Of a stretch of 64,000 nt of DNA, positions 52,435-60,260 are shown piece after piece; within the stretch, counting starts at the first letter, position 1; each line of letters begins with the position of its first letter. The DNA is taken from contig JAXMEB010000007.1 in assembly GCA_046348545.1 (NCBI GenBank), positions 1-64,000 on the forward strand, given 5' to 3'. Made by a program: the position numbers and the translations under genes. The stretch is from JAXMEB01 sp046348545. Lineage in GTDB: Bacteria > Pseudomonadota > Gammaproteobacteria > Berkiellales > Berkiellaceae. The notes under the pieces are model-generated. The model was not told where the DNA came from, did no database searches, and saw only the letters and a program-made list of their open reading frames with translations.

Positions 52435-53194
52435 CGACTTTTAAAGTAGGCTTCTCTTTAGTGATACCAATTCTAAAAATATTATAATTCACACCGTAGT
52501 CAAAGGTATTAATGCCTTCCTTTTTCTTTAAATAGTGAGCAAAAAACCATTCTAGCGGCGTAAAGAAAATGGTCACAAATATTTTAAATAATGAAACTGA
52601 GATAAATATTCGAATTAATTGTTCTGGTGGGGTTTTACCGATATGCATGATTGGATACGCAACTAAATTATATATTACCTCTCCGGGACTGGTTGATAAG
52701 ATGCTCCTAAGCCAATATGCACGGCCCTGCATTTTAATTTTTAACTTTGATAAAAAATAGCTGTTGAAAGAAAGCGCACATAAATTTCCCAGAACACCAG
52801 CAATGCAAATGCGGGGCATGCTTCCAAGAATGAGATCGTAGGCGCCTTGGTTCATAAAGTTATCAGGGGAGGGTAGCTTTATACAGAGGCTACAAAGTGT
52901 AACGTATGTTACGCTGGCTGCAATAAACCACCACATCATATTTCTTGAAACTTCATACCCATAAACTTCGGTAGTGACATTATTTAAGCAATAAATTAGC
53001 GGGGTAATAAAAATGCCAGCCGCAGACATAAATGGTCCAATTGATATAATTTTATATACCAAAAGGCTGGTCACCATTGGAAACATCATATAAAACATAG
53101 CAATGCCGATTAGATAATTGGAACTAAGGCATTGCTTTTTTGATGTGCTTTGTGTTATAGCCGGCAGTCGAGCCTTACTTAGGATTCTTTGCAT
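52424..53194 (-). CDS. VUT family transporter (DUF165/YhhQ-like)
   Basis: 256 residues with about six membrane segments. The family motif is in NNVTTEVYGYEVSRNMMWW (usual form DxxTExYGxxxAR), followed by a SPDNFMNQGAYDLILGSMPRICIAGVLG segment as in YhhQ. YhhQ/QrtT imports queuosine precursors. It overlaps the upstream methyltransferase gene by 20 bases, so the pair is co-translated. The substrate here is inferred from the family. Confidence 0.8.
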   Translation of the reverse strand: MQRILSKARLPAITQSTSKKQCLSSNYLIGIAMFYMMFPMVTSLLVYKIISIGPFMSAAGIFITPLIYCLNNVTTEVYGYEVSRNMMWWFIAASVTYVTLCSLCIKLPSPDNFMNQGAYDLILGSMPRICIAGVLGNLCALSFNSYFLSKLKIKMQGRAYWLRSILSTSPGEVIYNLVAYPIMHIGKTPPEQLIRIFISVSLFKIFVTIFFTPLEWFFAHYLKKKEGINTFDYGVNYNIFRIGITKEKPTLKVVNP

Positions 53195-53906
53195 ATATCA
53201 GTATTCTGTTTTGAGTTATTTTGATCCCGTTTGGAGTTTTCAGTAAACTGATCGCCTTTTTAACAGCGGTTTTATCGATGTGATATTTATATTTACGTAT
53301 AGTCGGCGTATTTGCGAGCAACTTTAAGACGCCCTTTGTAGAATATAAAGTATCCCAAAATCCATTTTGAATGGATACCTGCTTGAAATATTCATTGAAT
53401 ACCTTATAGAAGAAGTCTATTCGGTCTTTAGGATCAAAATTAAGATGCTGTCCCCTCCACCCATCGCTGTCTGAGCCAAAAGGAACTTTTAAGTCCTTCT
53501 TATCTTCGCAACCGATTTGCTCTATTATGACAACGCCATCCTTTGTAAGTACTCTATGGATTTCAGCAGGGTTCCAGCACGAAAGCATGCAAGAGACGAC
53601 TTGAAAGGAGTTGTCTTGAAAGGGGAGCGAATGGCTTGTGCCATTAATCGCAAACATATTATTATCGCAGAAATTATTTTTTGCAGCGCACACCATGCTT
53701 TTGCTTAATTCTATTCCATAAATTTCCTTAAACATTTTTTTAAGCGGCAATAATTTAAATCCAGTACCCGTTCCTAAATCTAAGAGCTTTTTATCCTTGG
53801 AAGCAATTTGAGCCAAGAGTGTAGGGATATCCCACGGTCGAGGCTTTAGGGGGTCGTCAATGCCGCGAAGTGAAACAGAGTCATAAGAGGAGCGATACAA
53901 CATCAC
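53175..53906 (-). CDS. SAM-dependent methyltransferase, class I
   Basis: 243 residues. Motif I LLDLGTGTGFKLLPLKK (SAM-binding glycine loop), an acidic residue in YGIELSKSM, then the post-I stretch with INGTSHSLPFQDNSFQVVSCML and VLTKDGVVIIEQIG, as in Methyltransf_11 members. It lies between the hypothetical gene (2-base gap) and the VUT transporter. Its substrate is unknown. Confidence 0.82.
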   Translation of the reverse strand: MMLYRSSYDSVSLRGIDDPLKPRPWDIPTLLAQIASKDKKLLDLGTGTGFKLLPLKKMFKEIYGIELSKSMVCAAKNNFCDNNMFAINGTSHSLPFQDNSFQVVSCMLSCWNPAEIHRVLTKDGVVIIEQIGCEDKKDLKVPFGSDSDGWRGQHLNFDPKDRIDFFYKVFNEYFKQVSIQNGFWDTLYSTKGVLKLLANTPTIRKYKYHIDKTAVKKAISLLKTPNGIKITQNRILIYAKNPK

Positions 53907-53908
53907 TA

Positions 53909-54415
53909 TTACCTAAGCTGTACAATTTTCGAACCATTATTCGCCCGAGCCGAAGCCTCTAGTTCTGCTTTCTGCTGGTCAAATAGAAAATTGAACATAA
54001 GCATTACTATTGTCTTGCAATCTTGATGATTGAACTGGCCCAGAATTTCTAAATTATCTTGTATGGATTTTAAACTCATTGGAATTTGTTCATTCAGCTC
54101 AAGGTCCTTAAGCAACAAAATGGATTCATTTTCATTGAAGATAACTCCCTCAATTAAAAGAGGAAATTCTATTTTCTGACTTTTATAAGCATCGAGAATT
54201 ATACGTGAATCCTGATCGGAAAACCCTTGCACATGCATCAGATCACTAATTAGATCTTCGATATATTCTTCAGTACAAGATCTTTTGCCAACAGAGTGGT
54301 ATCTTATTCTGAGTCTATTAGCTGAATCGAAATATATGTCGACAATCCTAAATATAACATTTGCCGGCTTTAGAATTGCTTTAAAAACGTCTGTTATAGA
54401 TTTCAGCATATTCAT
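53909..54415 (-). CDS. Hypothetical protein co-operonic with S24-like repressor
   Basis: 168 residues, mostly alternating helices and strands with no recognised family. A segment DQDSRIILDAYKSQKIEFPLLIEGV and an acidic-basic middle are seen. It starts at the base after the repressor stop and ends two bases before the methyltransferase. It is likely regulated by the repressor. Confidence 0.55.
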   Translation of the reverse strand: MNMLKSITDVFKAILKPANVIFRIVDIYFDSANRLRIRYHSVGKRSCTEEYIEDLISDLMHVQGFSDQDSRIILDAYKSQKIEFPLLIEGVIFNENESILLLKDLELNEQIPMSLKSIQDNLEILGQFNHQDCKTIVMLMFNFLFDQQKAELEASARANNGSKIVQLR

Positions 54416-55057
54416 TCAAAAATTCGACAGAGACTGAACCAAAGTTGCAATGATTCTATCCTTTGGACGCATTATTTTTATTGTTTTGTTGGAATTATCG
54501 TCGCTGATAGGTTTTAAATAGTATTTAGATTCATTAATAATTAATTGTTTAAAAAGAGGAGTTTCATCTTCTTTAAGCTTAACAAGCACGAAAGCACGAT
54601 GATATGGCTTCTTATGAGGATCGAATATCAAAATAGTGTTTTCGTTGAAGAATGGCTTTAGTTCTTTGGTGGTTAACTTCAGAGCAAACGCTTGCTCATT
54701 AAGATCAAGATTACACATTACAAATGAATCGAGATTCGTCAGGTGCGAGGAACCCGAAGCATCAATACAGTCCATTATCTGTTCCCAATTAATAATTCGA
54801 ATTTTGTTTGTTTCTACGGCAGACTTGGTTGGCTCATTTAACAGATAGCCAATACTGACATCAAATGCCCGAGATAACGCTTTTAGAGTGACATAAGTTG
54901 GGTTTGAATTTGGATCGGCAAGGATCTTTTGAATAGCACCAAATCCGATGCCTGTTTCCTTTGATAGTTTTTGTATGCTGATGCTTTTTTCTTGCATGAG
55001 TGACCTGAGTCGCTCAGAAAGGCTGCTCTTAGCGATTTTCTGTTTTAAGTTTGACAT
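54416..55057 (-). CDS. XRE repressor with S24-like domain lacking the catalytic serine
   Basis: 213 residues. A N-terminal XRE HTH (IQKLSKETGIGFGAIQKILADPNSNPTYVTLKALSRAFDVSIGYLL) is followed by a LexA-type domain: FALKLTTKELKPFFNENTILIFDP, FVLVKLKEDETPLFKQLIIN and YLKPIS. In cleavable members SMEP occupies the TTKELKP position; no Ser is there, while the Lys in FKQL remains. It thus looks unable to self-cleave. It heads a leftward operon of four genes. Confidence 0.8.
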   Translation of the reverse strand: MSNLKQKIAKSSLSERLRSLMQEKSISIQKLSKETGIGFGAIQKILADPNSNPTYVTLKALSRAFDVSIGYLLNEPTKSAVETNKIRIINWEQIMDCIDASGSSHLTNLDSFVMCNLDLNEQAFALKLTTKELKPFFNENTILIFDPHKKPYHRAFVLVKLKEDETPLFKQLIINESKYYLKPISDDNSNKTIKIMRPKDRIIATLVQSLSNF

Positions 55058-55493
55058 TTGTTTCTCAATTAGTGCATCTGCTCTACGGTAATCGTTGTAG
55101 CGATTGACAAGCCATTCTAATCTGTGGTTATATTTTTATCAAGCCAACTTCTTGGCAGAAATATTTTTAGTTTTTAGAGATAGTAGTACGACGAAATGCT
55201 AATTCAAAATTGTAGTAAACATGCGACAATATCATTGCCACCGATCTTATCTCTTGATAAGATCTCAATGTTTAATATCAAAAAAACATGCTTACGGAGT
55301 GAAGACAACACCCCGCAAGCACTAACCACAATGAACCTTAAATTAAGTAAGGAAGCATCATGGCTGCATGCATCATAAATGAAGTATTCGAAGTTAGGAA
55401 GCTTGATCGAGCTTTTTTCTTCTGACGCGAGACGACAAATAGAAGATTTTTGATTTGTTATAATTCTTGCTAACAGAAGAAGGGATTCTTTTT
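55058..55493. other. Regulatory gap between repressor and replication-like gene
   Basis: About 430 bases. It holds the perfect inverted repeat GATCTTATC-TCTT-GATAAGATC (55243-55264), a good -10 TATAAT at 55459-55464 with no clear -35, and an AGGG ribosome site before 55494. A 60-codon frame at 55196-55378 has no features and is not called. Confidence 0.5.
55243..55264. promoter_or_regulatory. Perfect 9-bp inverted repeat, candidate operator
   Basis: GATCTTATC and GATAAGATC around four bases, in the space between the XRE-type repressor and the divergent wHTH gene. It is a plausible operator for the repressor; there is no downstream U-run to suggest termination. Confidence 0.4.
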
Positions 55494-56753
55494 ATGTTCA
55501 TCAATCCGTCTGCGGCGGTGATTAGTCACGCGCTTCAAACAGGCTATTACATTCCGTTTTCGAACGAAGAGTTCGATCACGTTATATTTTCAGCGAAGCT
55601 TTCGCCACAAGAGAAGCTTATTTGGCTATACCTTTCGAGCTTAGCGAGACGAGATCGAGATTTTGCAGTTGCCTTGACGCGCGATCAGCTTGCAAGGCAG
55701 TTTGGCCTTAACGAGCGAACGATCACCAGAGCAATTTCGAGCCTAATCGAACAGAAATTTTTGTCATCAAAGTATGACGACCAACGCAGGGTGACGGTCT
55801 ACTTCGTACAGCTTGATAGCGATGGCTTGCACAAACTCAGCAATGCAAGGAAGCGAGGTGAACGTATCAATTTCCTCGAGCAGGATCAATCAAAGCCATT
55901 AACTAATAAAGTTAGTCTACAAAGTTGCCTAGTTGAAGGTGATAGACGAGGATATCAAAGACTGAGTGACTCAATTGAGGGGAGACAAAATTGTCCTCCC
56001 AGGGGAGACAAAAATGTCCCCCCACCCGAGACAAAATTGTCTCCCCTATATAATAATATTAATAATAATTCTGATATTAAAAATAAACATCTCTATCATC
56101 AAGATTCAGATATTTCTACCGCAGAACAAGCATTGCCGATGCTAGACGCTGACGCGTTGATCTTGGAATTTCAAGAAAGGGTTGAAGCGATACAGTCGCA
56201 AGACCCCAATCTCACTCCACTGAAAGCGACCTTTCAAGCGAGGAAACAATTTAGCGAAGAGCAGTTAGCCTGCATTGACCATCACCACATCACCACCAAT
56301 CCTGCACAGGACGCACCACAAGCGCCAATAACAGTTTCACCCAAGCCAAAGGCACCCGAAATCAAAAAACCGCTTCAATCGCAATTGGTTTCGTTTCAGC
56401 TAGAGGGTCAGTGTTACTTGGTGGAGGAGCGTGTGAAGAATAAAGCACTCTCTCAGTTGCAGAGCTTGCATCACAATCAATGCATCAAGGGCGAAGCCGC
56501 CACTAAACCATTACTCACCTTAACCAGCGAAGTATTTTATTACCTAGCTAAAGCGGGGAGTACGACCGATCAATCCATCTCACAGGCGCGTAAGCTCAAT
56601 CTCGCCATTCATTTGCTCCTCAAGGGCGATTGGCAAACTCCGAATGGCATGGCTAAGCAAGCCATCATTGAGCGAGAACAGAAATGGCAGCGGGAAAAGA
56701 AAGCTCAAGCCCGATATGTGCCTATTAGCGACTGGAGGATTCAGTATGCTTAA
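55494..56753 (+). CDS. wHTH protein, replication-initiator-like, with internal DNA repeats
   Basis: About 419 residues from the ATG at 55494 (MFINPSAAVISHAL). The N-terminal 115 residues contain a winged helix (LTRDQLARQFGLNERTITRAISSLIEQKFLSS). The middle (about 160-190) is low-complexity and encoded by three repeats with the palindromic core GAGACAAAATTGTCTC at about 55980-56045. The C-terminus is helical with Pro-rich parts. Phage O-like and some plasmid initiators have iterons inside the gene, so it may be a second replication protein. It overlaps the next gene by 8 bases. Confidence 0.5.
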   Translation: MFINPSAAVISHALQTGYYIPFSNEEFDHVIFSAKLSPQEKLIWLYLSSLARRDRDFAVALTRDQLARQFGLNERTITRAISSLIEQKFLSSKYDDQRRVTVYFVQLDSDGLHKLSNARKRGERINFLEQDQSKPLTNKVSLQSCLVEGDRRGYQRLSDSIEGRQNCPPRGDKNVPPPETKLSPLYNNINNNSDIKNKHLYHQDSDISTAEQALPMLDADALILEFQERVEAIQSQDPNLTPLKATFQARKQFSEEQLACIDHHHITTNPAQDAPQAPITVSPKPKAPEIKKPLQSQLVSFQLEGQCYLVEERVKNKALSQLQSLHHNQCIKGEAATKPLLTLTSEVFYYLAKAGSTTDQSISQARKLNLAIHLLLKGDWQTPNGMAKQAIIEREQKWQREKKAQARYVPISDWRIQYA

Positions 56754-56985
56754 AGCGCCTCAATCTGAACTCAGTCCACGCGAACAGCTGATTGCCCTAC
56801 ACCAAATGGGATTCACCGAAGAAGCCATCGCTTACGGCCTCCAGGTCAGTCAGTCTACCGTTAGCCGATTTATGCGAGGGCGATGCAGTCCAAAATATGC
56901 AATGGCAATCATAATCCAGCAATTTTTCGAAAAGTATGGTGTAAGAGTGAAGGCTGAAAACGAGGATCAATTGACTGGGATGTGA
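56746..56985 (+). CDS. Small HTH DNA-binding protein
   Basis: 79 residues from the ATG at 56746, overlapping the upstream stop by 8 bases. It has a clear helix-turn-helix (HQMGFTEEAIAYGLQVSQSTVSRFMRGRCSPKYAMAIIIQQFFEKYG). It is probably a regulator of the nearby module. A hairpin with T-run follows. Confidence 0.65.
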   Translation: MLKAPQSELSPREQLIALHQMGFTEEAIAYGLQVSQSTVSRFMRGRCSPKYAMAIIIQQFFEKYGVRVKAENEDQLTGM

Positions 56986-57010
56986 AATATTCTCACATCC
57001 ACAGATTTTT
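56978..57010 (+). terminator. Rho-independent-like terminator after the small HTH gene
   Basis: GGATGTGA and TCACATCC form an 8-bp perfect stem around seven bases (56978-57000), and TTTTT starts a few bases later at 57006. The stem overlaps the last codons of the gene. The spacing to the T-run is larger than ideal. Confidence 0.45.
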
Positions 57011-57024
57011 CATTAATACATGTA

Positions 57025-57297
57025 TTAATATATAGAATATGTCGCGCCTCCTTCAATTGCGTTTGCTAATATCGTAATTTCGGACTTGCCGTTCATTGAA
57101 AATCCTAAAGACGCAGTAATCTCCGTATTAAATACATCTAAAATGCACTTGCGCTTTGTACAAACTGCGTCTGGATAGAATATTAAATCATTTAGTATGA
57201 ATCTGCCGTCATCAACCACAGTTATTTTAATATTCGATTCAATCCTTGATGTGCCGCCAGATATTTGACTAATCACTGAACTCTTAATTTCTCTCAT
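57025..57297 (-). CDS. Putative double-glycine-leader peptide, class II microcin-like
   Basis: 90 residues from the ATG at 57297, which has GGAG five to nine bases upstream. The first 15 residues, MREIKSSVISQISGG, have the form of double-glycine leaders of class II microcins (for example microcin V, 15 residues ending VSGG). The rest is 75 residues with one Cys pair (CTKRKC), a Gly/Ser-containing tail and overall amphipathic strands, ending GATYSIY. A longer start at 57354 would add a hydrophobic segment but has no better ribosome site. No peptidase-exporter gene is visible nearby. The gene could also be an unrelated small protein. Confidence 0.5.
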   Translation of the reverse strand: MREIKSSVISQISGGTSRIESNIKITVVDDGRFILNDLIFYPDAVCTKRKCILDVFNTEITASLGFSMNGKSEITILANAIEGGATYSIY

Positions 57298-57347
57298 AAG
57301 TACTCCAACATAAAAAACAAGCATTAGATACACCAAAATACGATTTG

Positions 57348-57388
57348 TCAACAAATACCCTATGCATTTTGCATAAGGTATTTGTTGA
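57348..57388. promoter_or_regulatory. Long inverted repeat between divergent microcin-like and HTH/tra genes
   Basis: Arms of 19 bases from 57348 and to 57388 pair with one mismatch around TTT; the inner part is ACCCTATGCA with TGCATAAGGT. It lies between divergent starts and overlaps likely promoter sequences for both, so it is a candidate operator, perhaps for the small HTH protein at 57445. It could also terminate transcription, but there is no T-run. Confidence 0.55.
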
Positions 57389-57444
57389 AATAAATGATCA
57401 GAAGAATAAAATTAGGAGTACATAATTAAACAATCAGAGGAAAT

Positions 57445-57654
57445 ATGGACAAGGAATTAGACGATCTTAAAGTAAAGGAGATGATATGTGATATAAAAAA
57501 CCTAGGATATTCAGAGGAGTGGATAGCAAATCAGGTTAAATTGTCTAGGGAGTGCATTAACAGATTAAAAACAGGCATAGTTCAAAATCCACGCATCAAA
57601 ACCTATTATAAGATTGTTCAGCTTCATAATAGATGTTTTCCGGTGGATCACTAA
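57445..57654 (+). CDS. Small HTH regulator leading the tra operon
   Basis: 69 residues after a strong AGAGGAAAT ribosome site. A HTH is visible (ICDIKNLGYSEEWIANQVKLSRECINRLKTGIVQNPRIKTYYKIVQLHN). Its stop overlaps the dsbC-like ATG by one base (TAATG), so it is co-transcribed with the transfer genes. It is likely an autoregulator of tra expression, acting at the inverted repeat upstream. Confidence 0.65.
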   Translation: MDKELDDLKVKEMICDIKNLGYSEEWIANQVKLSRECINRLKTGIVQNPRIKTYYKIVQLHNRCFPVDH

Positions 57655-58370
57655 TGAGAAGATTTATGCTTGCGCTGCCATTAACCGCGATGCCAATGAT
57701 AAGTTTGGCCTCAGAAAAACCTTCTCTAGATGATGCTCAAGCGCAGCTTAAAACATCATTTTCAAGTTTATCTATTGTTGATTTTTCAGAAAGCCCCATT
57801 CCAGATATCTATGAAGTCAACACGGGCAATGGGATTATTTACTACCACCCTAAAAAAGACATCATATTTTTTGGGGAGATGTACGATAAGAGCGGAGAGT
57901 CATTAACTCAGGCGTCCTTAGCCAAAGCAATGAAGTCGAATTTAGAGAAATTACCAACTAAATACGGGATTCAAATAGGAGACAAGGACGGGATTGAGAT
58001 TATTGAATTTACTGATCCAGACTGCCCCTATTGTCGGGAATACGAAAAGTTTATAACGCAATTGAGTGAGGAGAAAGCAATCAAGCGAACCATCTATTTT
58101 GACACACGAATTCATCCAGGCAGTTTGGATAAGGTGACACATATCATTTGCTCAGAAAATCAGGAGGAAGCATTTCATGACATTTATTCAGGGAAAACAA
58201 TGGAATACAAACAATGTGATCAAGCAGCCGAAATATTGGCAGCGCACTTGCGCGTTAGCGAGGGGCTCGGGGTGTCCGGTACACCCACCTTTATCTTGGG
58301 AGATAAGCTCAGCCCGGGTTTTAGACCTGGCGCAATTCTAGAATATGTTAACGAACAAAAGCGTAAATGA
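57654..58370 (+). CDS. DsbC-like periplasmic disulphide isomerase of the tra operon
   Basis: 238 residues from the ATG at 57654. A signal peptide ends LAS near residue 20. The N-terminal dimerisation domain (SIVDFSESPIPDIYEVNTGNGIIYYHPKKDIIFFGEMYDKSG) and thioredoxin domain with CPYC (124-127) and the cis-Pro in VSGTPTFILG match DsbC. In F-type systems TrbB or DsbC folds cysteine-rich Tra proteins such as TraH and TraU. Confidence 0.88.
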   Translation: MRRFMLALPLTAMPMISLASEKPSLDDAQAQLKTSFSSLSIVDFSESPIPDIYEVNTGNGIIYYHPKKDIIFFGEMYDKSGESLTQASLAKAMKSNLEKLPTKYGIQIGDKDGIEIIEFTDPDCPYCREYEKFITQLSEEKAIKRTIYFDTRIHPGSLDKVTHIICSENQEEAFHDIYSGKTMEYKQCDQAAEILAAHLRVSEGLGVSGTPTFILGDKLSPGFRPGAILEYVNEQKRK

Positions 58371-58377
58371 GGTCAAC

Positions 58378-58686
58378 ATGTCTGAATCCAAAAAGAAATT
58401 AATATTCAACTTAATCCTAATAACACTCTGTCTGTCACCAGCGGTTTCGCATGCACTCACCGCGCCTGCAAAAACGGATTTTGCTTATGACATCTATGAT
58501 GTTGGCGTCAATAAGCTTCTAAAGGGGCCAATCGGCTTTGTTGGAGGCATTACGATGCTGGTCACCAGTGCAGTGAATATCACTAAAAACTGGGTGTTGG
58601 CGGCGCTAGGTATTTTAGGCGGAACCGCGATTGTGAAAGCCGATACCTTGGTGACGAGTATGGGCATGTTGATGAGTTCACTGTAG
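58378..58686 (+). CDS. traA: F-type propilin TraA
   Basis: 102 residues from the ATG at 58378. The leader SESKKKLIFNLILITLCLSPAVSHA leads to a mature part of about 75 residues: a short soluble segment, then the membrane segments KGPIGFVGGITMLVTSAV and WVLAALGILGGTAIVKA separated by a KN-containing basic loop, as in F pilin. It precedes traL. The S26 peptidase encoded at 464 may process it. Confidence 0.82.
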   Translation: MSESKKKLIFNLILITLCLSPAVSHALTAPAKTDFAYDIYDVGVNKLLKGPIGFVGGITMLVTSAVNITKNWVLAALGILGGTAIVKADTLVTSMGMLMSSL

Positions 58687-58695
58687 AGCTAGAAC

Positions 58696-58965
58696 ATGTA
58701 CGAAGAAAGAATGGCTAAATATTTGCATCTACCACTTCAGATTCTTTGGTTTGACTCGAACGAGGTTGCACTGATTTTCATTCTTTATATCATGGCGCTC
58801 TGTTTTGGTGGGCTGATGTGGGTTGCTCTAGTCGTTTTGCCTTTTCCATTGATTCGGCAAAAGCGACAGATGTCCCGAGGCTACTTTCAGCATACTATTT
58901 ATCAATTAGGCTGGATGGACTTGAAGGGATACCCTGTTTCATCTGCGAGAACGTTCTATGAGTAA
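58696..58965 (+). CDS. traL: TraL, pilus assembly membrane protein
   Basis: 89 residues, with HLPLQILWFDSNEVALIF, two membrane segments (VALIFILYIMALCFGGLMWVALVV) and a C-terminal QLGWMDLKGYPVSSARTFYE, all as expected for TraL. It works at the inner membrane with TraE and TraB in pilus assembly. It overlaps traE by 8 bases. Confidence 0.87.
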   Translation: MYEERMAKYLHLPLQILWFDSNEVALIFILYIMALCFGGLMWVALVVLPFPLIRQKRQMSRGYFQHTIYQLGWMDLKGYPVSSARTFYE

Positions 58966-59539
58966 AATCCGTATCGATAAGTTTTTACAGTCCTCATCCA
59001 ATGCATTTGCAGAAAATAGACTTTTAAAAATATGTCTTGTTTTGATTGTAGGATTAACAATCGTGAATACCATTCAGATTAGAGGTGCCATAGGTCGTGA
59101 GCGAACCGTTATTATGCCAACAGGGGTGGGGTATGCGTTCGAAATATCCGGCAACACGGCAAATGACGAATATTTCAAGCAGATGGCTCGGTATGTGATT
59201 AATCTCTATGGCTCAATTGATGCGTCTAATGTCCATGCTAAATTCAATGAATTGCTGATGATGGTTCATCCGACGCGACATGGTGCACTAAGAGATGAAT
59301 TGCTAGCGCGTGAAAAGGACTTTCTCAGATATGCATCTGTGGCCCAGCATCTTTCGCTTAAAGAGAATGAAGCGTTGAGGATACAAAACAATAATAAAAT
59401 GGTCGTCAGAGTCATCAAAGAGAGCATCGTGGGTAGCGAAATCACACGCAGAGCTGAGGTTGACTACATGATTGAATTTGTCATGGAGCATGGCAGATTT
59501 TGGCTGATGGATATTAAGGAGAAGCCAATTAATGCGTAA
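58958..59539 (+). CDS. traE: TraE, VirB5/VirB8-like assembly protein
   Basis: 193 residues with one N-terminal membrane segment (LLKICLVLIVGLTIVNTIQI) and a periplasmic VirB8-like domain; RYVINLYGSIDASNVHAKFNELLMMVHP is typical of TraE. The start overlaps traL by 8 bases and the end overlaps traK by 8 bases. Confidence 0.87.
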   Translation: MSKIRIDKFLQSSSNAFAENRLLKICLVLIVGLTIVNTIQIRGAIGRERTVIMPTGVGYAFEISGNTANDEYFKQMARYVINLYGSIDASNVHAKFNELLMMVHPTRHGALRDELLAREKDFLRYASVAQHLSLKENEALRIQNNNKMVVRVIKESIVGSEITRRAEVDYMIEFVMEHGRFWLMDIKEKPINA

Positions 59540-60260
59540 ACGAGTGATAATAGGTTTGTCGGTATTCCTGATGTCATCCGTCTGTAGTGGGATGACTGTC
59601 AATTCGGAAGTACCTACCCATGTCGAATTATCCAACACGGATATTAATCGATTAGTATGTCAGCATGGCAGCATTAATGACGTATTTTATAGCCAAGAAA
59701 AAGGTATCAGCGTCAATGTCAGTGAAAGTAATGCTTTCGTTAAATTCCTCATTATGAATGATGGGAATGCCGATAATCATGTCACGCTCGATTCTGAATT
59801 CTATGTCGTTTGTGATGGCTCCATCTATACCCTGATTGCATCGCCCAAAAATATCCCTGCTCAGACTGTCTATTTATCAGCCTCTGAAAAGGGCAATATC
59901 CAAAAGAACATTTCGCTTTACTCAGCATTACCGATTGAAGAGCAAGCGGTTGATTTGATTAAGCGAACACTCACAGATGATATCCCAGACTCTTTTAATA
60001 TCAAGAAATATCCTATTGAAGACAGTGTGCCTGTCATCGAGATTAAAGATATCCCCTTTGCTAAGGCACGTGAGGTTTCAATTGAAGGCGTAGGATTGCG
60101 ACTGACCGAATATGTTGGTAAAGCTCGCTTTGCTGTTGATTTAAACGAAGTTGATTTCCTTGATACGAGTCTAGGTCGACATACCCTCGCAATTACATTA
60201 GACCCTGTTCAAATACGTCCAGGCATGGTGGTACGTGCATACATCGTGGAGCGCGTTTAA
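59532..60260 (+). CDS. traK: TraK, VirB9-like secretin-type protein
   Basis: 242 residues with a signal peptide (MRKRVIIGLSVFLMSSVCSG). The DINRLVCQHGSINDVFYSQEKGISV stretch and the late beta-rich domain fit TraK. In F, TraK forms the outer-membrane core with TraV and TraB. Immediate contact with the traB start (one base after the stop). Confidence 0.87.
   Translation: MRKRVIIGLSVFLMSSVCSGMTVNSEVPTHVELSNTDINRLVCQHGSINDVFYSQEKGISVNVSESNAFVKFLIMNDGNADNHVTLDSEFYVVCDGSIYTLIASPKNIPAQTVYLSASEKGNIQKNISLYSALPIEEQAVDLIKRTLTDDIPDSFNIKKYPIEDSVPVIEIKDIPFAKAREVSIEGVGLRLTEYVGKARFAVDLNEVDFLDTSLGRHTLAITLDPVQIRPGMVVRAYIVERV

Noticed and set aside
55196..55378. 60-codon frame before the replication-like gene
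   Set aside because: No ribosome site, no motif; it crosses a perfect inverted repeat that is better read as regulatory.
57012..57029. Palindrome ATTAATACATGTATTAAT as a terminator
   Set aside because: A perfect 18-bp palindrome but wholly AT-rich, without loop or T-run; not enough for a terminator call.
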